From Dysidea avara (Eukaryota > Porifera > Demospongiae > Dictyoceratida > Dysideidae), in assembly GCF_963678975.1 (NCBI RefSeq), contig NC_089274.1, positions 27,033,053 through 27,097,052 on the forward strand: a stretch of 64,000 bases of DNA, given 5' to 3'. Below are positions 34,847 through 46,214 of this stretch, one piece after another (position 1 is the first letter of the stretch; each line of letters begins with the position of its first letter). A program made the translations under genes and the position numbers. A model generated the notes under the pieces. The model ran no database searches, had not been told where the DNA came from, and saw only the letters and a list, made by a program, of their open reading frames with translations.

Positions 34847-36737
34847 ATGGTGGTTTCTTTTTAACTGAACACTCTACAAGGTGACTTCTTCTTGATGCTC
34901 TCTCTACAGGGTGAATTGTTTGTAGCTGAACGATCTACAAGGTAACTTCTTCTAGCTGATCTCTCTACAGGGTGATTTGTTTGTAGCTGAATTCTGTACA
35001 GGTGATTTGCTTGCAGCTGAACTCTTTACAGAATGGTTTCTTTGTAGCTGAACTCTCTACAAGGTAACTTCTTCTAACTGATCTTTCTACAGGGCAATTT
35101 GTTTATGGCTGAATTTTCTACAGGGTGATTTCTTTGCAGCTGAACTCTCTACATGGTGGTTTCTTTGTAGCTGAACTCTAATTTCTTCTAGCTGATTTCT
35201 CTACAGGGAGATTTGTTTGTAGCTGAATTCTGTACAGGTGATTTGCTTGCAGCTGAGCTCTTTACAAAATGGTTTCTTTGTAGCTGAACTCTCTACAAGG
35301 TAACTTCTTCTAACTGATCATTCTACAGGGTGATTTGTTTGTAGCTGAACTATCTACAACGTAATTTCTTCTAGCTGATCTCTCTAAAGGGTGATTTGTT
35401 TGTAGCTGAATTCTGTACAGGTGATTTGTTTACAGCTGAGCTCTTTACAGAATGGTTTCTTTGTAGCTGAACTCTCTACAAGGTAACGTTCTAGCTGATG
35501 TCTCTACAAGGTCACTAGTTTGTAGCTGAACTCTCTACATGGTGGTTTCTTTGTAACTGAACTTTCTACAAGGTGACTTCTTCTAGCTGATCTTTCTAAA
35601 GGGTGATTTGTTTGTAGCTGAACTCTCTGCAAGGTAACTTCTTCTAGCTGATCTCTCTACAGGGAGATTTGTTTGTAGCTGAACTCTCTACAGATGATTT
35701 ATTTGTAGCTGCATGAACTCTCTACAAGGTAACGTTTCTAGCTGATGTCTCTACAAGGTCACTAGTTTGTAGCTGAGCTCTCTACATGGTGGTTTCTTTG
35801 TAACCGAACTTTCTACAAGGTGACTTCTTCTAGCTGATCTTTCTACAGGATGATTTGTTTGTAGCTGAACTCTCTACAAGGTAACTTCTTCTAGCTGATC
35901 TCTTTACATGGAGATTTGTTTGTAGCTGAACTCTCTACAAATGATTGTTTGAAGCTGAATTCTCTAAATGATGGTTTCTTTGTAGCTGAACTCTCTACAA
36001 GGTAACTTCTTCTAGCTGATCTCTCTACAGGGTGATTTGTTTGTAGCTGATCTATCTACAAGATAACTTCTTCTAGCTGATCTCTCTACAGGGTGATTTG
36101 TTTGTAGCTGAATTCTGTATAGGTGATTTGTTTGCAGCTGAGTTCTTTACAGAATGGTTTCTTTGTAGCTGAACTCTCTACAAGGTAACTTCTTCTAGCT
36201 GATGTCTCTACAGGGTCACTAGTTTGTAGCTGAATTCTCTACATGGTGGTTTCTTTGTACGTAGCTGAACTCTCTGCAAGGTAACTTCTTCTAGTTGATT
36301 TTTCTACAGGGTGATTTGTTTGTAGCTGAACTCTGTACAGGTGATTTGTTTGCAGCTGAGCTCTTTACAGAATGGTTTCTTTGTAGCTGAACTCTCTACA
36401 TGATGGTTTCTTTGTAGCTGAACTCTCTGCAAGGTAACTTCTTCTATTGATCTCTCTACAAGGCGATTTGTTTGTAGCTGAATTCTCTACATGGTGGTTT
36501 CTTTGTAGCTGAACTCTACAAGGTGATTTCTTCTAGCTGAACTATTTCTTTCCATAGTTGCATGAACTCCCTACAAGATAACTTCTTCTAGCTGATCTCT
36601 CTACAGGGTGAATTGTTTGTAGCTGATCTCTCTACAGGGTGACTTGATTGTAGCTGATCTCTCTACAGGGTGACTTGATTGTAGCTGATCTCTATACAGG
36701 TTACTTGTTTCTAGCTGATCTCTTGAATTCTCTTCAG
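34847..36737 (+). repeat. 1.9-kb minisatellite with alternating 30-bp subunits
   Basis: More than 50 imperfect units alternate between a TTTGTAGCTGAACTCTCTAC type and a TTCTAGCTGATCTCTCTACA type, joined by AAGGTAACTT or GGGTGATTTG linkers, giving a composite period near 60 bp. Higher-order blocks of several units also repeat, for example those starting GTTTGCAGCTGAGCTC. No open frame runs through it. The array ends at a CTAATAGAG-type module at 36739-36783. Confidence 0.93.
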
Positions 36738-36738
36738 G

Positions 36739-36783
36739 GTGACTGCTCTATTAGGATGACTGCTCTATTAGAGTATCTCGATC
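36739..36783 (+). repeat. CTCTATTAGAGTATCTCGATC module
   Basis: GACTGCTCTATTAGRRTGAC followed by CTCTATTAGAGTATCTCGAT. This is one of about fifteen copies in the window, most of them inside transposon-like DNA. Its position at the exact end of the minisatellite is notable. Confidence 0.8.
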
Positions 36784-37080
36784 TCGCACTTGCTGCACCA
36801 AGTTGGATTTCGTGTTATAATTCCGTGGCTTTAAGTCTGATTCTTCTACACCATTGATGATCCTTTTTAAGATGAGTACTCCATCTGTACAACGATTTTC
36901 AAAAGTATTACCCCAAGCAGTTTATCTGGTAGGCGTGGCAAGCAGTCGTTTTTTATTAGCTAATCTCGATTGCGTAATTGTTACACACTGTTGGTTTTTT
37001 CGTTGTATCTTCCTGGATTTAAGCTCGATTTCTTTCAAACCACCAAAGGTTTGAGGTTCAATAGTTAACCTATTCACCCA

Positions 37081-37600
37081 CCAATTTTCAGCTTCTTCCC
37101 ATACGCGGTTTACCCTTTAGGCGTGACAACATATTAGTGTTATTTTTTGTGAATAATCGCTCATAACTCTTTGCCTGTTTATCGTATTCCAGCCAAAGTT
37201 GGTACCGAGATGCGTCTTTATACCCCCCTTCTGTGTGCCAAATTTCAAGGCAATCGGATATGGCGTTCGCGTTTTATAGCAGTTTTTGTAAGTGTGCGAA
37301 AAGAGGAAGAAAAATAAGAAGACAAATAAGAAGAAAAAAACGAAGAAACTAAGCCAATGTTTGAAGTCGCATATCTCGGGAACGTTTGAAGCGATTTCGC
37401 TCAAATTTGGAATGTGTAATGCTGAAGTTGGAGGGCATGTCCACAGCAAAAATCGTCGTGTTTCATCAAGGCATCACAGAGCTACGAAGGTGCGAAAATT
37501 GCGTTTTCTTTCTTCCTGTCAATATACTCACGGGTGTTGCGCGCCGGCTTCTGGGCCGCACGACACACTACAGTGTGTCTTGATTATACTTTTATTCTAT
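37081..37600 (+). repeat. Dispersed repeat family R1, copy 2 (uninterrupted)
   Basis: It matches 6815-7640 without the MITE. Landmark words are CCCATACGCGGTTTACC, CAAGGCAATCGGATATGGCG, GTGTGCGAAA, CATATCTCGGGAACGTTTGA and ACGACACACTACAGTGTGTC. Open frames across it are lysine-rich or low-complexity and differ from copy 1, so it is probably non-coding. Confidence 0.65.
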
Positions 37601-37744
37601 CCTCCGATTGAGTTTGGTAGCCAATTATCTTATTTCATGAGGGCAAAGCCACACTCTGCCAATCTTACTAGATGTCATCTAAGCATTACGCAGAAAATTT
37701 TTCACCATCAGGCCACCCATGGTCATGGACTCTCGCATGGACTA

Positions 37745-38070
37745 CAATGGCGGATCCAGGATGGGGCATTTGGGGCAAATGCCCCCCCCCCCCCCCCCCC
37801 CCCCTTCAAGAAATTGCATACAAGATCGAGATACTCTAATAGAGCAGTCAATTACTCTAATAATTGTAATAAAGCAGTCACAATGTTAATGAGGCAGTGT
37901 AGCTTACCTATATGAAGCTATATATAGGATTTTATTTTACATAACAGACGTGATGTATTTGGTAAAGGATAACTAGCTATTATTGTTGTGACCTTTTTTT
38001 TTTTTTTTTTGGTCTTCAACTGTTTTTCAGCAAGGCGCCCCCCTCTTTTCAAACTCTGGATCCGCCCCTG
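37745..38070 (+). mobile_element. hAT-like MITE, CAGGGGYGGATCC family, copy 2
   Basis: Ends are CAATGGCGGATCCAGG and the inverted CAGGGGCGGATCCAGAGTTT. TGGACTA lies next to both ends, consistent with a 7-8-bp target duplication. A long C-run follows the left end. CTAATAGAGCAGTCA modules lie at 37824-37873 and an oligo-T run at about 37990. Nearly the same sequence is at 53063-53367. Confidence 0.82.
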
Positions 38071-38308
38071 GACTAGTGGAATTCATTTCATTCACCAACT
38101 TTTATAATGACTCAAGGCTTCACTTCGTAAGCTTTAACTAATGTTTGATGTGTATTTACTGAAAGCCAGAGATTTGGCACACAAGCTGAGTGAATCGAAC
38201 AATTTTATACATATCATATAAAATCATTGGCTGGCAGCCGTACATATACATATTCCCCATATAAGGATACCATTTGAACATCAATCACTTAGCTTAATAC
38301 TTATGTAT

Positions 38309-38400
38309 TTGATTGATTGATTGGTTGACTTATAATTAAAACTCACAACAATTGGCTAAAGCCATTGCACCTTGTTGGAGTACAAAAAAACAATAAAAAG
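38309..38400 (-). mobile_element. LINE or SINE 3' tail with (AATC)n
   Basis: On the minus strand, GCAATGGCTTTAGCCAATTG is followed by GTGAGTTTTAATTATAAGTC and three AATC repeats. The layout fits the 3' end of a retroposon. No coding part is visible. Confidence 0.45.
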
Positions 38401-41260
38401 AAAGACATCAGTACAGTAACAAGAACAATACAATACAAAAAATAACACTACATAATTTCATGCGATATTTGTATTGCAATATCTCCACAACATTAAAAGC
38501 CAGTTGGCATATGTCAAAACCTGTTGTACTGCCCTATAATAACTATGGGGCTGCGTCAAATATTTCAGCATAGTAACAGCATAATAATAGGCTGGAGAGC
38601 TATGCCTAGTATGTTAGGTGGAAAATAGATTGATACTCCCTAATACAGCAGTCACACTCAACTACATTGTACAAAGCTTAGATAAATACTCTCTAATAAA
38701 ACAGTTACTTTGTAGTGAAATACTCTAATAGAGAATCCACTGAGTAAAACATTCTAAGACAATCATAAGAAATGTTGCTAACCTAGGAGCATAATGCAAG
38801 TATAATAGGAGCACTGAAGAACATAATAGGTGAAAATTTTGAGAAATTCCTGAAAGCATCAGTTTTGGGCAAAAACTTGAGCATGTTTGACTCAGGCCTA
38901 ATAATAACCTCTGAATAGCCCTATACAATCTGTATAGTTTATGCAGTCATTTAGCAATGTATACCTTTACTACAAATCTTTGACAGTTATGTATAGGATT
39001 TCCATTGGATTAGATGATTCAATCATTTTTACCAAAAATTATGATACAAAATATGTACACACACACACACAAGCGAGAACACAAATAATAACAGTTATAA
39101 TAGATAACAATACAAACTAGCAGCTAAATTACACCAAAAGAAAACAACAAAGGTCCAGAGTGAATGTGTTAAATTTTGATAGCTGAACCATTGCTCTGGC
39201 TTCCCTTTTGTCCTGTAAGTGGGGAAATGAGTATTCTGTAGTTTTAGGCTTCACTGCTGTCTGGGCTTTTCGCTACTTTGATCTGCCATTCAATGTATTT
39301 ATGGAGCATGTTCCTCCATTGGTGTCTTCTCTCTAGGGCTCCACCACCAATAGATCTAGTGAAAGTGGAGTCCCACCTGACTTATTAAGGTATTTGGCCT
39401 GTCTTCTTTCATGGCCTTTTTGCGTTTAGTTGTCCAACAAGTGCATTCTTGTGCTGGGGGTGGTTGGCAAGGGCAGCACTGGGAAAAAAAGAACATGTGT
39501 TAGCATCAGACTAGGTGTGACCAGTGTCTCACCACTTTTTGGCTGATATAAAAAAAAATTTGAAACCAAACTAAGTGAACATGCAATACTTAGCATGGCA
39601 ACAATTGATAGAAACAACACTTATCTAACTTTTCTTTCACCTGGAAGTGGAACAGCTTCAAGTTCTCTTCATTTGTATTAAGTCAATTTACATGTCTCTG
39701 AAATTATGGCTTTGGCTTAATTTGTAGTCACTTTCAGAACACTCTTTACAGTTTATTATCAAACTTAAATGTAGAGGTTTAAGAGTTGAACAGTATTACA
39801 GAGGTGCTTTTTGGTCATGATCAGATCCTTACCACTTCCTTGTCAGGTAGCTAGCTATGTAGCACCTTGCACACAGTAGCATATCAAAAACGTGAAATTT
39901 TCATCTGAGGGAGCAGACCCCTCTAGACTAACTGCCTTAACATTGAACCTTACCACTTTCTGATGCTCCTGATTTAGGTGATCATTGCTTTTTCACATCA
40001 TATGTTGACTGTTGTATTAGAGAGTATTGATCTGATTTTATGCTTACACACTATAACCTTGATATTGTTGCAGTGTGTGAAGCCTGACTTCCATATGATA
40101 TTTCCATCTCTGAAATGGATACCATGTTTTCAGAAAGTCAGAGCTGATGGTTATGGTGGGATGCTGTTGGCATACTGAAGTATGATATGTAATATCACCC
40201 TTGGACTACCATCAACTTCAAATATTTGTTCCTTCTATAGGCCACCAAACAAAGATGTCCAAAGTGTAGAAAGCCAGTGTAATTTAATTACTTCATACTA
40301 TCCTAATGCTCCCATCTGGCTAGTCAGAGATCTCAACATGTACTGGTAAATGACTGCATCTGCATAGCTTAATTCTTATCCTGTGACTATAGTTTTGTAC
40401 AGGAATATTTTCTAAAGCAGTAATGAGCGGAAAAACAACACAGTAATATAGACTATATATCTCTGATATGCAACCTATATTCCTATAGCAAAAATTGAGT
40501 AAATTGGTTTATACATAGCTTCATGTGTACCTTAATTGTATGTTTATGAAGGAAGAATGTCTTTTGGGTGCATTGTTGGTGTATATATGAGGATAACAGA
40601 GATTCAGTGTAAATGTTGCATCAAGAAACTGCTGAAGTACAGTCTGTACTGCAGACGTGTGTCATATACTGTAAATAGTTGACAATACATTTGGCCATAC
40701 TACTGACATTACACACATACTTTTAAAAATAGAGCAGCAGTGATACTGCATTAAAAAACCAGATTTGACTAATAAATGGCATTTAACTATATGTAATACT
40801 GAGGTGAGGCTTGTTTCAACCATAATATACTGTAACAACTGACCATTAGGGTAGTTCACAATTTATATTTATACAAATGTTATTTGTAACCTCAGAGTTA
40901 TAGGAGTTGTATGAACAATGAATAGTCTATAAAGACTGTGAACATCTGTTATCAACAAGTTATTGTGATTATTCCAAAGTAACATCTACTTTGTTTATGT
41001 ACAAAACAGTAAATTAAAGCTGTCATCCCCTTATAAAATACTTATTGCAAAATTGAGGCTCTTAATAATTTGTACTAATTATTTCTTTGTGTGCAACTAC
41101 AGGTATATATAGCATATAAACAAATTTTAAATATTTAATAGTTTAATTAAATTCATGACTCAGCATATATATTACATAGAATATAATAAATTACTGTGTG
41201 TTAAAAATGGCATTAAGGTACAGTCTGTTAAACATTATGAATAACACTGCCGGCATGTTA
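38400..41260. other. Non-coding stretch downstream of the Ig gene
   Basis: It holds CTAATAGA-type modules at about 38690-38735 and 40005-40032. Near 39170-39480 on the minus strand there are residues such as ECTCWTTKRKK that look like a decayed protein, but no family could be named. No intact gene was recognised. Confidence 0.4.
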
Positions 41261-41264
41261 TTTA

Positions 41265-42507
41265 TCACAGCACAAGCAGTAAAATCAGTGGCATCATCAG
41301 TATCATGTACATCATTGATGTGATGGTGTTTCCACTGGAACGTGTCTGGATATTAGTTTCAACAGTTGGTTCTACACTCCTTCTTCCTTTGGTAGTGGAA
41401 GTTACTGGAACTGAGTTAGTTTGACCATTACACACATTTTCTATGAAATAAAATTGATATAAGTATGTAATGTATAGATGATTCTAAGAAATGGGTTGGG
41501 GGCAATGGCAGCTCAGATTAGTTGCAATATAGATTGGCACTATTGATTTTAATATTTTCATGTCTTTAAACCATTTTAAAACCTCTAAAATTGGATGTAT
41601 TAATGTAACTTCTGGTGGTTGCACCCCATACCCATCTGAAATTCTACTTTATAGCTACACTATGCTGTGATACCCCATATGTTAGCTCTAGAATCACCAC
41701 TGACTTGTGGTATTGATGGTTGAATACTCACCAGCTAGCAGTATTTTCTTTGTGTCTACTGAACTGGATGTGTAGCAGTAGATGTGCTGACATTTCTTTG
41801 TGACACTTTTAATAGTGAACACTACCTCACTAGTATACTCATCAATCATATTGTATTGGTATTGATAGTTACAGTTATTTATTACACCAACAAATGGTCT
41901 AGGATAACCAGTGGCCCTGCAGCTACCAGTGACTGAAGTGTTTTCAACAACTGCTTCTGGAAGTGTCCACTCTATCACAGGTGGAACTATGCATGTAAAA
42001 GAATTATTGTAATCACAAACATGACCTGTACTCACTGCATAGATTACCATCTAGTTAATATACATATAGAATTGTATAGTTATATAGCTACAATCAGTTT
42101 AGAATTTCAGTTCCTACCTTCTATTCTAATACAACACTGACGTTGATCAACATCACACTGTTTACTACAACAGTAATCTCCAGCATCACTGAGGCTTGAT
42201 ATTCTCCAAGTGTAAGTGTGTGAACCTTGATGGATAAGATCAGCCTCTCCAGTGACATGATTATAGTGGGTAAAGTTGTATGTCGATCCTCCACATCCAA
42301 AATGAGGACACATGAATTGTACCATCTTGCCCATAGATTTTTTTATTGGTAGTACAGCACCTCTTGACTTACTGCACATCCCAGCTATACCAAGGCAACA
42401 CCTATGTACTATATGTTGTAAACAAAACAGCACCACTAACCTGTAATGGCCTCTTGGAAGGATAAGATAAAGTAGATCATCAGAGACAGTATTTGCAGCC
42501 AGCCCAT
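41265..42507 (-). CDS. Four-exon Ig-superfamily surface protein, 254 residues
   Basis: Exons are 42507-42441, 42384-42118, 41986-41732 and 41440-41265, with GT-AG introns of 56, 131 and 291 bp, all phase 1. Together they make 765 nt ending in TGA. Exon 1 is a signal peptide (MGWLQILSLMIYFILSFQEA). Exon 2 is an Ig-like domain (about residues 23-111) with C48 and the canonical SDAGDYCC at 88-95; C26, C53, C99, C106 and C107 make it unusually Cys-rich, and NFT at 59-61 is a glycosylation site. Exon 3 is a second Ig-like domain (112-196) with SCRATGYPRP and C182. Exon 4 is a Thr/Ser-rich stalk and a terminal hydrophobic run (239-254) without a cytoplasmic tail, suggesting a GPI anchor. One Ig domain per phase-1 exon is the classic Ig-gene layout. 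Role is probably adhesion or recognition; the ligand is unknown. Confidence 0.85.
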
Positions 42508-42590
42508 TGTGTAGCTAATGATTGATAGAAAATATTTTCAGCTCAAATCCTTCTTGCTTTAATTTAGTATTAAACTGCTTGCAAAACGTT

Positions 42591-42599
42591 CTTTTTATA
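42591..42599 (-). promoter_or_regulatory. Candidate TATA box of the Ig gene
   Basis: TATAAAAAG on the minus strand lies 84 bp upstream of the start codon at 42507, a plausible distance for a short 5' UTR. In AT-rich DNA such a match is weak evidence. Confidence 0.35.
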
Positions 42600-42691
42600 A
42601 TTCCTTGTAGTCCAGAAGAAGTGATGTCATTATATGGTGGAAAGTTACCCACTGAAATTCCCTCTGTAATTTAATTTGATGTGTGGTGATC

Positions 42692-43397
42692 GGGTAGGTA
42701 AAAACAGTGGACCAGGGGACCAAGGACCCGGGGACCCACGGAAATCCAACTATTTTTAGAACTTTTTACACTTTACAGTATTCTATACTTGTACTAGGTA
42801 CCTCTACAAGTAGTCTTGCATGGCCAATCCACTTTTTCCCAAGCCTTTTCCCCCCTCGCAGCGTCTCGTACGATGTTTACACCAATTAGAAATTATAAGC
42901 GCCTCTGAAAAGTGTCTGAAGCCGACTGCATTAATTACAGGTCACTCGCTATTTTCCCAGAGTATTTGTTTGCACAATGTTTCTAAACTTTAGTAGCTAG
43001 GTGACGTAATAGAATAGCATGCTCATTGTGTAGCAGGCGAACAATTACCAGCTAAGCCAAGCTAAGCAAGTTCCAGCAGCTCTTCATACGTCATGATGCA
43101 TTTGTACAATGCACTACTCTAGTAGCTAGGCGGCATAATAGACTAGTATGCTTACTGTGCAGCAGGCAGTGGCCAATAAACGCAGTCAGCTTCAGACACT
43201 TTTAGAGGCACTTATAATTTCTAATTGGTGTAAACATCGTGCGAGATGCCGCGAGGGGAGAAAAAAAGTGGATTGGCTATGCAAGACTACTTGCAGAGGT
43301 ACCTGGTACAAGTATAGAATACTGTGAGGTGTATAAAATTCCTAGCAGAGTTGGATTTCCGTGGGTCCCCGGGTCCCGGCACTGTTTTTACTTACCC
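42692..43397. mobile_element. Mutator-like foldback element with 9-bp duplication
   Basis: Arms of about 250 bp start GGGTARGTAAAAACAGTG and pair through GGACCCACGGAAATCCAAC, TAGTCTTGCATGGCCAATCC and TTAGAAATTATAAG. Flanks GTGGTGATC (42683-42691) and GTAGTGATC (43398-43406) differ at one base; a 9-bp duplication with long inverted arms fits Mutator-like elements. The centre contains two diverged copies of an AGTAGCTAGGYGRC...GCAGGC segment. It ends about 185 bp upstream of the Ig gene start. No transposase. Confidence 0.8.
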
Positions 43398-43839
43398 GTA
43401 GTGATCAACTCACGCCACATTGTCTCTTAAGGTAGGAGAGGATGGCCAAGATATAGTTAAGCAATAACTAAAGTGGTTGATTAAGTCTAAGTGTGTATAT
43501 TTAGTTGCAATGATGGATCATTCCTTCACTTGCAGTGATGCAGTTACTGTTCTATTTCTCATCTTTACATAAGACTCATATACATCTGTATAACACCAGT
43601 AAACACCTTGCCATGGTAGCTAGCCACTTTAAGTGATAGCAAGTGCAGCTGCAATCAACCAATTCTTGCAGTTGAGGTAAGCATGTGTAAATGATTCTTA
43701 ATTGCTGTGCGCATAATATCAACTTTACTGCAAAATGTGAAGTTTACTGTGTGTTATTGTTGACATAGCTGATACATTTTATTAGCATCTGCTACTGTGA
43801 ATAGGGTGAAGTGATACTATTTTACATACATTCATGCTA

Positions 43840-45010
43840 CTAATATATCAAGTTTCAATAGTTGTTTAATGATTACAAAACTGTTATCATTAACACATGT
43901 AAGGATTCTGGTCACTAAAAGTCTGTTCAAAGGAAGGGACAGATCAATACAAATTTCCCTGCTCAATAAAACATTACCATCCATGTAGTATATAGCATCC
44001 TATAATGCCTGGTATAAATATAATACTGGTATGTACTTGTTTTACTTTGTTAACATGATATACAGCTTAAATGTTCTAGTTACATGTAGTGAAACACACT
44101 GTTGCAATGTAGCTATATAGACAATCTAAAATCTAAATACAATTTTATTGGATCCAGTGATGCTTTAAATAAGCATTCATATAGCAATGTGTGTGCATGT
44201 GTATGCTGAGTACAACAATACTTCTTGTAATGCAGATAAAGGACAGACTGACTGTTACACACTCAGCTTTTGCATGCACACTCAGCTATCCCCCTTCCCA
44301 TCCCCTTCCCCCACCTTTCAGCCCCACTGGTGATGAAACTTTACCACACAATTAATCATGTATAGAATAGTTGCATACTTACATAATTTGTGGTGATAAT
44401 TAAATAATTTCACAATGGTCTTTGGCTACAGGTTGGAGTATTCATAGAAAGTGAGTCAGCATGCTACTATTTACTGTAATGTTATTGCAAGTCAGTGTTA
44501 CATTACTACTACATGCAAGTACTCAATCCACTTGAAGAGAATTCCCAGTACATGCATGTACAAAGTTGTGTAATTTTTCACTATACTATAGTGACACTCA
44601 GACAACAATCATGCCTAATAGTACAATGTATGGATATATTCCAGCTCTTTACTCATCTGTAACATGTCAACTCTCCACAAAGTTATCCAACCAAAATTAC
44701 ATATATCCATGTGGGTGTGCACATGCAGGTAAGGGTGTTAGTTATTGGCACAGCATGCATGTCAAAAAGTAGGATGCCTAAAAGCTGATTGTGATATGAG
44801 TGATTAGTGCTGTCACATGATTAGAAAATCCATCACGCAGTGTGTTACCATTTATAGTAACAGCCATGAATGCATATAGCTTAATAATTTTTTTGCCACA
44901 TTGTGTTAACCTCACCATCTAAGCTAACATTGAAATAGAAGTACCTCTATTCACAAGTGGCAGAACCATAGGATATTTTCAACATGATATCATAATACCA
45001 TTGGTCATGT
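43840..45010 (+). repeat. Diverged 1.2-kb duplication, copy 2
   Basis: Collinear with 32560-33800 over several blocks (see copy 1). This copy lacks the SINE tail. Nothing coding is shared. Confidence 0.65.
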
Positions 45011-46070
45011 GGTGTCACAAATTGCAAGGTGTAGTAGCTATGTAGTTATTTGTAGTATTATACTACCAGAAGCTTATAAGTATCAAAGGTGCAGGTTACT
45101 ATGAGCTCTTGATACTATTAAATTGCATCTGCATAGTATCTGAATGGTTTATTTTGGTGTACTTGATATCTGACATAGTGCCTCTCATGCACAGTTGATT
45201 TGCATGTTCCACAGCCATACCAAGGCAAACTGATACAGTTTAAACCAGTATTGGAACCACTTGTCTCCTCAGACTGACACGTGATGGACTACACTGGCCA
45301 ACACTATCTCAATACCACTGGACCAGTGGTCCATCAGTCTGTTGGACAAGTAGTTGTTACACTGATTTTAAGATGGAATCAGTCTTGGTATTTGAGTTTT
45401 GCGGTGGTTCATTATGCAGATTTGTGAACACTTTGTAAACACACTGCTTCATGGCAAACATGTACATGTGTATAGCATAGCAAACACTGTACTATTCAGC
45501 TCAACCATTCCATTCATGAATGATGCGTGTAGCTATACTTGTTGGAGACAAGTAGGTCAAACAGAAATTGAACATAAAACTATTGGAATTAATAAAACAA
45601 ACATGACTGTGCTGGTGGTAAATATAATTGCAAAATTAGCTAATGGTTTGATGTTCAAATAGCATAGATCATTTCCTTACATAGGGAATATTATATGTGT
45701 GGCTGCCAGCCATTGTGTCCTGATTTGTGCACATTATGGCAACATCGACCATTTTGCAATCTTTCTTTTCTTATTGCCACTGTGGATCAAATTGATGTAA
45801 TCTGAGAGGATTTAAGTGAAAACTGAAATATACTTACAATTCAGCTAAGTGTTGAATGCACTTTCCCCAGGGCAACAATCTCCTGCACTGTGGTCAGTAT
45901 GTTTTAGAGTTGCATGTATATGATGATGTACTCAACATGATATTATTTACTCTTGATATAGCAAGTGTTTCTATGGTAAACATCATGATCAGACAAAGCA
46001 AGGACAAGACGGAGAGCTTACTATGTATGATGTATATATGCAGCTGGTGTTGTAAGTTCTTACTGCATGT
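45010..46070. other. No gene recognised
   Basis: AT-rich unique-looking DNA with only short open frames lacking recognisable domains. Confidence 0.45.
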
Positions 46071-46210
46071 GTAGTCTTGCATGGCTAGACCACTTTTTTT
46101 TTTCTTTTGTGTTGGGGTAGGCCTACCCCAACACAAAAGAATCTACCCCAACACAAAATAACCTACCCCAACACAAAAGAAAAAAAAGTGGTCTGGCCAT
46201 GCGAGACTAC
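46071..46210. mobile_element. 140-bp foldback sharing the Mutator-like core
   Basis: The ends GTAGTCTTGCATGGCTAGAC and GTCTGGCCATGCGAGACTAC pair. The centre is three copies of CTACCCCAACACAAAA. The TAGTCTTGCATGG...AATCCAC/AGACCAC core also forms the inner arms of the element at 42692-43397, so the two are related. Confidence 0.75.
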
Positions 46211-46214
46211 TACA

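Noticed and set aside
37292-37915. 207-codon open frame, Lys-rich start and a Pro run
   Set aside because: It crosses the end of dispersed repeat R1 and the start of a hAT-like MITE, including its C-run. The frame is not conserved in R1 copy 1.
39170-39480. Minus-strand residues with a CTCW...KRKK motif suggesting a decayed zinc-binding protein
   Set aside because: Too short and broken, and no family could be named.
45399-45662. 87-codon plus-strand frame
   Set aside because: Composition is that of AT-rich non-coding DNA. No domain, and no neighbour that would explain it.
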